Source: Mesorhizobium sp. B2-8-5
Lineage (GTDB): Bacteria; Pseudomonadota; Alphaproteobacteria; Rhizobiales; Rhizobiaceae
Assembly (NCBI RefSeq): GCF_006440675.2
Contig: NZ_CP083951.1
Span: 6,233,501 to 6,297,500, forward strand
Length of the DNA stretch: 64,000 nucleotides
Reading direction: 5' to 3'
The translations under genes were made by a program, and so were the position numbers. The notes under the pieces were generated by a model. The model did no database searches. It had not been told where the DNA came from and worked only from the letters and a program-made list of their open reading frames with translations. Within the stretch, counting starts at the first letter, position 1. Each line of letters begins with the position of its first letter. Shown piece by piece: positions 60,067 through 64,000 of this stretch.

Positions 60067-62802
60067 ATGCTGATAGAGACGAAGCTCCAGCCGCCTCATT
60101 TGCGCGACGCCCTGGTCCGGAGGCCGCGGCTGCTGCGCACGCTGGACGCCGCGACGGCGGGTAAGCTGACGGTGGTGACGTCGCCTGCCGGTTTCGGCAA
60201 ATCGACCCTGCTCTCGCAATGGGCGGCCGGCATATCCGGCGGCATCGCCGAGGTCGCCTGGCTGTCGATCGACCGGCTGGACAATGATCTCGCCCGCTTC
60301 CTCAAATATCTTGCCGCCGCCTTCCACCGCGTCGACCCCGATATTGCCGGCAACGCGGAATCGCTGATCGACTCCAGCCCGGTGACGCCGGTCGATTCCA
60401 TCCTCACCGCCATCATCAACCAATTGTCGCGCCGGGCCGCGCCGATCTACCTCGTTCTCGACGACGCTCATCTGCTCGTCTCCGGCGAGATCGCCGCCTG
60501 CATCAACATGCTGGTCGCCTATGCGCCCCCGGCCTTGCGCATCGTGCTCGCAACCCGAGGCGAGCTGCCGCTCGAGCTCGCCCATATGAAGATGAAGGGA
60601 CATGTCGTCAGCCTCGGCGACAGCGACCTGCGCTTTTCGCTCGAGGAGACCGAGGACTATCTTGCCAATGTCTGCGGCCTCGACCTCGCCGTCTCGGCCG
60701 TGGTGGCGCTCCACCACAAGACCGAAGGCTGGCCGGCCGGCCTGCAGCTGGCCGCATTGGCGCTGGCGCATGAGGGCTCACGAGAAGCCTTCATTGCCGA
60801 ATTTTCCGGCAGCCAGCGCGACGTGGCGATGTTCCTGACCCACGACGTGCTCGCCCGGCAGGCGCCCGAAATCCAGGATTTCCTGCTCAGGACCTCGATC
60901 CTCGACCGCTTCTGCCTGGGCCTTGTCGAGGCGGTCTGTCCCGGACGGGACTGCGCCGCCGCACTGGCGACCATCGAGCACTCGAACCTTTTCCTGATCG
61001 CGCTCGATTCCACGGGACAATGGTTCCGCTATCACCACCTGTTCTCCGAATTCCTGCGCGACAGGCTGGATGCCTGGGCGCCGGAGGCACGCAGGGACCT
61101 GCATCGCGCCGCCGCTGCCTGGCTGGCGGCCCGGGGCCATATCTCCGACGCGGTCGACCACGCGCTTGCCAGCGGCGATGCCGACCATGCGGCGCGCCTG
61201 GTTGAGGAATGCGCCATGCCGCTCACCATGCAGGGCCACATCCCCAAGCTGACCGAGTGGCTGAACCAGCTTCCCCCGGACCTCATCGCCGCCCGCCCTC
61301 GCCTGCTGCTTGCACGTGTCTGGGCGCAGTTCCACATGAGCCGGCCGCGCCAGGCGGTCCGCATCCTCAAACAGGCCAAAATCCTGGTCGGGCAGCTTTC
61401 CGAGCGCGGCGAGATCGACCGCGCGACCACCCGCTCGCTCAAGGCCGAATTGCAGACGCTGACGGCCGGCGTCATCAGCGCCACCGACCGCTCCCGCACC
61501 GCGATCCGCGTCGCCTCGCGCTGGCTGGCGGACTTCCCCGAAGACGAGCCTTTCGCGCGCGGCACGCTCGCCAATATCTGCGCCTTCAGCCACTATTCGC
61601 TCGGCGAGCTGGACGCCGCGCGGCTGCGCAGCCTCGCGGCGCGCGACCATCACGCGGCCGCCAATTCCGTCTTCGGCATCGTCTATTGCGACCTGTTGCT
61701 GGGGTTGGTCGAGATCTCCGCCGGCAACCTTGCCGAGGCCCACCAGCTGCTCGACCGCGCATGCCGGCTGGCCCGCGAGCGCCTCGGGTCCGGTTCCTAC
61801 ACGGAGGCGATGACGGCGATCTTCCATGTCGAGCTCGCCTATGAATGGAACGACCTGCAGGGTGCCGAGCGCATCCTGCACCAGCACCGGCAGGTCATCG
61901 AGGAATGCGGGCTCGTCGTGCACGAGATGGCGTGCAAGCTGCATCTGGCGCGGCTCTCCGCCGCGCATGGGCGGCATGACGAGGCCATCGTCTTCCTCGA
62001 ACGCGCCGAACGGCTGGGCATCGAAAAGCGCTACCGCCGGCTGACGGCCGCCGCGCTGAACGAGCGGGTGCGGCTGCTGTTGTCGCGCGGCGACGTCCGC
62101 GCCGCGCGACTGGCGCTGCGCTCGCGCGGCATCGAGCCTTCGGCCGAAAGCCGGCCCGCGCCAATCCATCCGCTCGACGAATATGCCCATATCGGCGCCG
62201 CGCGCGTGCTGATCGCCGAGGGCCACCCGGCGAAGGCCATCGCCGTGCTCGACCGTATCGCCGAACGCATGCGGCGCGATGGCCGCCTGCGCGGCTTCAT
62301 GCAGGTGCGGGCACTTGTCGCGATCGCCGCGCACAGCGCGGGCGAAACGCTGCTGGCGCTGGCGGCGGCGGTCGACGTCGTCACCCTGGCGCTGCCACAG
62401 AACGCATTGCGCTCGCTGATCGATGAGGGCTTGCCGATGCGCGAGGTGCTCGAATTCGCCCGGGCACGAATTCCGGCCTGGTCGCGCAATTCCAGCACTG
62501 CCACCTTTGTCGACACGCTTCTGCGCGAGCTGGGCAAGACCGCGCCCGAACGCGCGCGCCCGATTGCAATCGCCGGCAGGAAGCAGATGCTGAGCAGCAA
62601 GGAAACCGATGTCGCCGCCCTGCTTCTGCGTGCCTACACAAACCGCCAGTTGGCCGAGACGCTGTCCATGGCGCCCGACACCGTGAAATGGCATCTGAAG
62701 AACATATTCGGCAAGCTCGGCGTCTCAAGCCGCACGGAAGCCGTCCTCAAGCTGAAGGAAATCGGGCTCGACGCCGCCACGGAGCGGCAATTGGCGGGCT
62801 AG
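60067..62802 (+). CDS. Large ATP-binding LuxR-family (MalT-type) regulator
   Basis: 911 residues. The N-terminal STAND NTPase domain has Walker A SPAGFGKST at 39-47 and VLDDAHLL near 138. A helical middle with TPR-like repeats follows (about 350-840, WLAARGHISDAVDHALASGDADHAARL), then a C-terminal LuxR HTH (about 845-905: LSSKETDVAALLLRAYTNRQ then LAETLSMAPDTVKWHLKNIFGKLGVSSRTEAV). Proteins of this type bind an inducer in the presence of ATP and activate neighbouring genes. The ATG at 60067 begins LIETKLQPPHLRDALV as in the family. The nearest target is the divergent caspase operon or the T6SS locus, but this is an inference. A hairpin overlaps its stop codon. Confidence 0.93.
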   Translation: MLIETKLQPPHLRDALVRRPRLLRTLDAATAGKLTVVTSPAGFGKSTLLSQWAAGISGGIAEVAWLSIDRLDNDLARFLKYLAAAFHRVDPDIAGNAESLIDSSPVTPVDSILTAIINQLSRRAAPIYLVLDDAHLLVSGEIAACINMLVAYAPPALRIVLATRGELPLELAHMKMKGHVVSLGDSDLRFSLEETEDYLANVCGLDLAVSAVVALHHKTEGWPAGLQLAALALAHEGSREAFIAEFSGSQRDVAMFLTHDVLARQAPEIQDFLLRTSILDRFCLGLVEAVCPGRDCAAALATIEHSNLFLIALDSTGQWFRYHHLFSEFLRDRLDAWAPEARRDLHRAAAAWLAARGHISDAVDHALASGDADHAARLVEECAMPLTMQGHIPKLTEWLNQLPPDLIAARPRLLLARVWAQFHMSRPRQAVRILKQAKILVGQLSERGEIDRATTRSLKAELQTLTAGVISATDRSRTAIRVASRWLADFPEDEPFARGTLANICAFSHYSLGELDAARLRSLAARDHHAAANSVFGIVYCDLLLGLVEISAGNLAEAHQLLDRACRLARERLGSGSYTEAMTAIFHVELAYEWNDLQGAERILHQHRQVIEECGLVVHEMACKLHLARLSAAHGRHDEAIVFLERAERLGIEKRYRRLTAAALNERVRLLLSRGDVRAARLALRSRGIEPSAESRPAPIHPLDEYAHIGAARVLIAEGHPAKAIAVLDRIAERMRRDGRLRGFMQVRALVAIAAHSAGETLLALAAAVDVVTLALPQNALRSLIDEGLPMREVLEFARARIPAWSRNSSTATFVDTLLRELGKTAPERARPIAIAGRKQMLSSKETDVAALLLRAYTNRQLAETLSMAPDTVKWHLKNIFGKLGVSSRTEAVLKLKEIGLDAATERQLAG

Positions 62803-62839
62803 AGCGGTTCACCGTTTCACGGAAACGGTGAACCGCTCT
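62801..62839 (+). terminator. Perfect 18-bp hairpin at the end of the LuxR-type gene
   Basis: AGAGCGGTTCACCGTTTC and GAAACGGTGAACCGCTCT are perfect 18-base arms with a 3-base loop, beginning inside the TAG stop codon. A T-rich stretch (TATCTCTTTAATTTT) follows, so it looks like an intrinsic terminator. It adjoins the next repeat to form one composite intergenic element. Confidence 0.8.
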
Positions 62840-62855
62840 ATCTCTTTAATTTTAC

Positions 62856-62896
62856 GCAATTCCGTACGGAAAACCGTCCACTTTTCCTGGAATTGC
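62856..62896. repeat. Palindromic intergenic repeat, GCAATTCC family, copy 2
   Basis: GCAATTCC at one end and GGAATTGC at the other, with an inner CCGTACGG dyad. In reverse complement its order (GCAATTCCAGGAAAAGTG...) follows that of the element at 39533. The two elements are far apart, so the family is dispersed. Confidence 0.7.
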
Positions 62897-63008
62897 TCTA
62901 ACCACCCGAAAGGGTGGGCTCAAAAAGACCACCCATTACCCGAAGGTGTCGGGACAGCGCTCATGTAGCGGGCCATCATCCGGTCGAAATACGCTGGGTG
63001 GGAGCCGC

Positions 63009-64000
63009 ATGGCGACGGGTTTCGTTTTTCACGAACTTTATCTTTGGCACAACACCTGGAACTGGAACCAGGTCTTTCCGCCGAGCCTGACGGTTCAGCC
63101 CGGCACCCATGCCGAAAATCCCGAGACCAAGCGTCGCCTGCGCAACCTGTTGGAAGTGAGCGGCATCCTCGATCATCTGGTCGCCATCAAGCCGCGGCGC
63201 GCCACTGTCGAGGAACTGTCGCGGGTCCACACGCCGGCGCATATCGCTAGGATCAGGGAGATCAGCGACCGTGGTTATGGCGACGCCAGCTCGCTGACGC
63301 CGCTCGGCGCCGGCAGCTATGAAATCGCACTCCTGGCAGCCGGCGGCGCCATCAAGGCGATGGAGGCCGTCATCACGGGCCAGGTGGACAACGCCTATGC
63401 GCTGATCCGTCCGCCAGGCCATCACGCCACCGCCGATGTCGGCATGGGCTTCTGCCTGTTCTCGAATGCGGCGATCGCCATCCGCCATGCGCAGCAGCTG
63501 CACGGCCTCACCCGCATCGCGACCGTCGACTGGGACGTGCATCACGGCAACGGCACGCAGGCGATCTTCTACGACGATCCGAGCGTGCTTTCGATCTCGC
63601 TGCATCAGGACAATCTGTTCCCGGCCAATTCCGGCGCGATCGCCGAAAATGGCGAGGGCAAGGGCAAGGGCTTCAACATCAACGTGCCGCTGCCCCCGGG
63701 GTCTGGTCCCGGCGCTTACGCCGCGGCGTTCGAGCGGGTGGTGATCCCGGCGCTGACGCGCTTCAAGCCGGAGCTGATCGTGGTGCCCTCGGGCTTCGAC
63801 GCTTCCGGCGTCGATCCGATGGGGCGCATGCTGATGAATTCCAGCGGCTACCGCAGGCTGGCGCGCATGCTGCTCGACGCGGCGCGCGAGCTGTGCGGCG
63901 GGCGCCTGGTTATGACGCATGAGGGCGGCTACTCCGAAATGTACGTGCCCTACTGCGGCCTGGCCGTGATCGAGGAGCTTTGCGGGCACCGCACGGGCGT
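63009..64000 (+). CDS. Class II histone deacetylase-family protein (3' end beyond window)
   Basis: About 330 residues are readable before the window ends. The family motifs are intact: RPPGHHA near residue 137, DWDVHHGNGTQA near 174 (Asp and His zinc ligands) and PSGFDASGVDPMGRM near 260 (third ligand Asp). The enzymes remove acetyl or other acyl groups from lysines, polyamines or small amides. It lacks a signal peptide, so it is cytoplasmic. The ATG at 63009 follows GGTGGGAG; the gene stands alone after the hairpin and repeat block, and no connection to the T6SS is evident. The substrate cannot be told from the sequence. Confidence 0.93.
   Translation, partial: MATGFVFHELYLWHNTWNWNQVFPPSLTVQPGTHAENPETKRRLRNLLEVSGILDHLVAIKPRRATVEELSRVHTPAHIARIREISDRGYGDASSLTPLGAGSYEIALLAAGGAIKAMEAVITGQVDNAYALIRPPGHHATADVGMGFCLFSNAAIAIRHAQQLHGLTRIATVDWDVHHGNGTQAIFYDDPSVLSISLHQDNLFPANSGAIAENGEGKGKGFNINVPLPPGSGPGAYAAAFERVVIPALTRFKPELIVVPSGFDASGVDPMGRMLMNSSGYRRLARMLLDAARELCGGRLVMTHEGGYSEMYVPYCGLAVIEELCGHRTG

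Overview
The window is high-GC, gene-dense DNA of a type expected from an alphaproteobacterium, most likely a member of the Rhizobiales close to Mesorhizobium. This rests on the soxBDAG operon, the style of the type VI genes and the short palindromic intergenic repeats ending in GCATGTCG. The genus is an inference; no rRNA or tRNA gene was found to fix it.

Left flank (1-11.6 kb): the end of a peptide-type ABC transporter ATPase, a CocE/NonD hydrolase, a TetR regulator, and a four-gene operon for heterotetrameric sarcosine oxidase (soxBDAG, minus strand). Next come a DUF1330 gene divergent from an AsnC-type regulator, both lying between two inverted copies of a 49-bp repeat. A hydratase-like gene and an SDR-like gene follow.

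Core (11.6-62.8 kb): a large type VI secretion (T6SS) locus. clpV is divergent from a compact operon tssA-tssB-tssC-hcp-tssE-tssF-tssG-fha-tssJ-tssK-tssL-tssM-tagF. That operon appears to run on into an effector cassette: DUF2169 adaptor, a degenerate ketosynthase-like protein, a PAAR-like (DUF4150) protein with an HNH-type nuclease tail, a SUKH/SMI1 immunity protein and a DUF3396 immunity-like protein. A minus-strand vgrG-DUF6484-HEAT operon follows. Then comes a second module fha2-tssL2-tssM2, a PP2C phosphatase and Ser/Thr kinase pair, a DUF1036 protein and an inner-membrane M23 peptidase fused to a lytic-transglycosylase-like domain. The locus closes with envelope genes (an OmpA-like protein, DUF6931, two caspase-family proteins, one carrying a CxxCH motif and one with Sel1 repeats, a YceI-like/OmpA protein and a glycine-rich lipoprotein) and a large LuxR/MalT-type ATPase regulator.

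Right flank: an intergenic hairpin/repeat block and the start of a class II histone-deacetylase-family gene that leaves the window.

Working together, a single sheath, baseplate and tube set is paired with two inner-membrane TssL/TssM sets and two FHA proteins. A kinase/phosphatase switch probably acts through threonine phosphorylation. The cargo end is a PAAR-like nuclease with two candidate immunity genes. The most unusual parts are the duplicated membrane module, the ketosynthase-like protein that has lost its catalytic residues, the caspase protein with a c-heme-type motif, and the peptidase-transglycosylase fusion.
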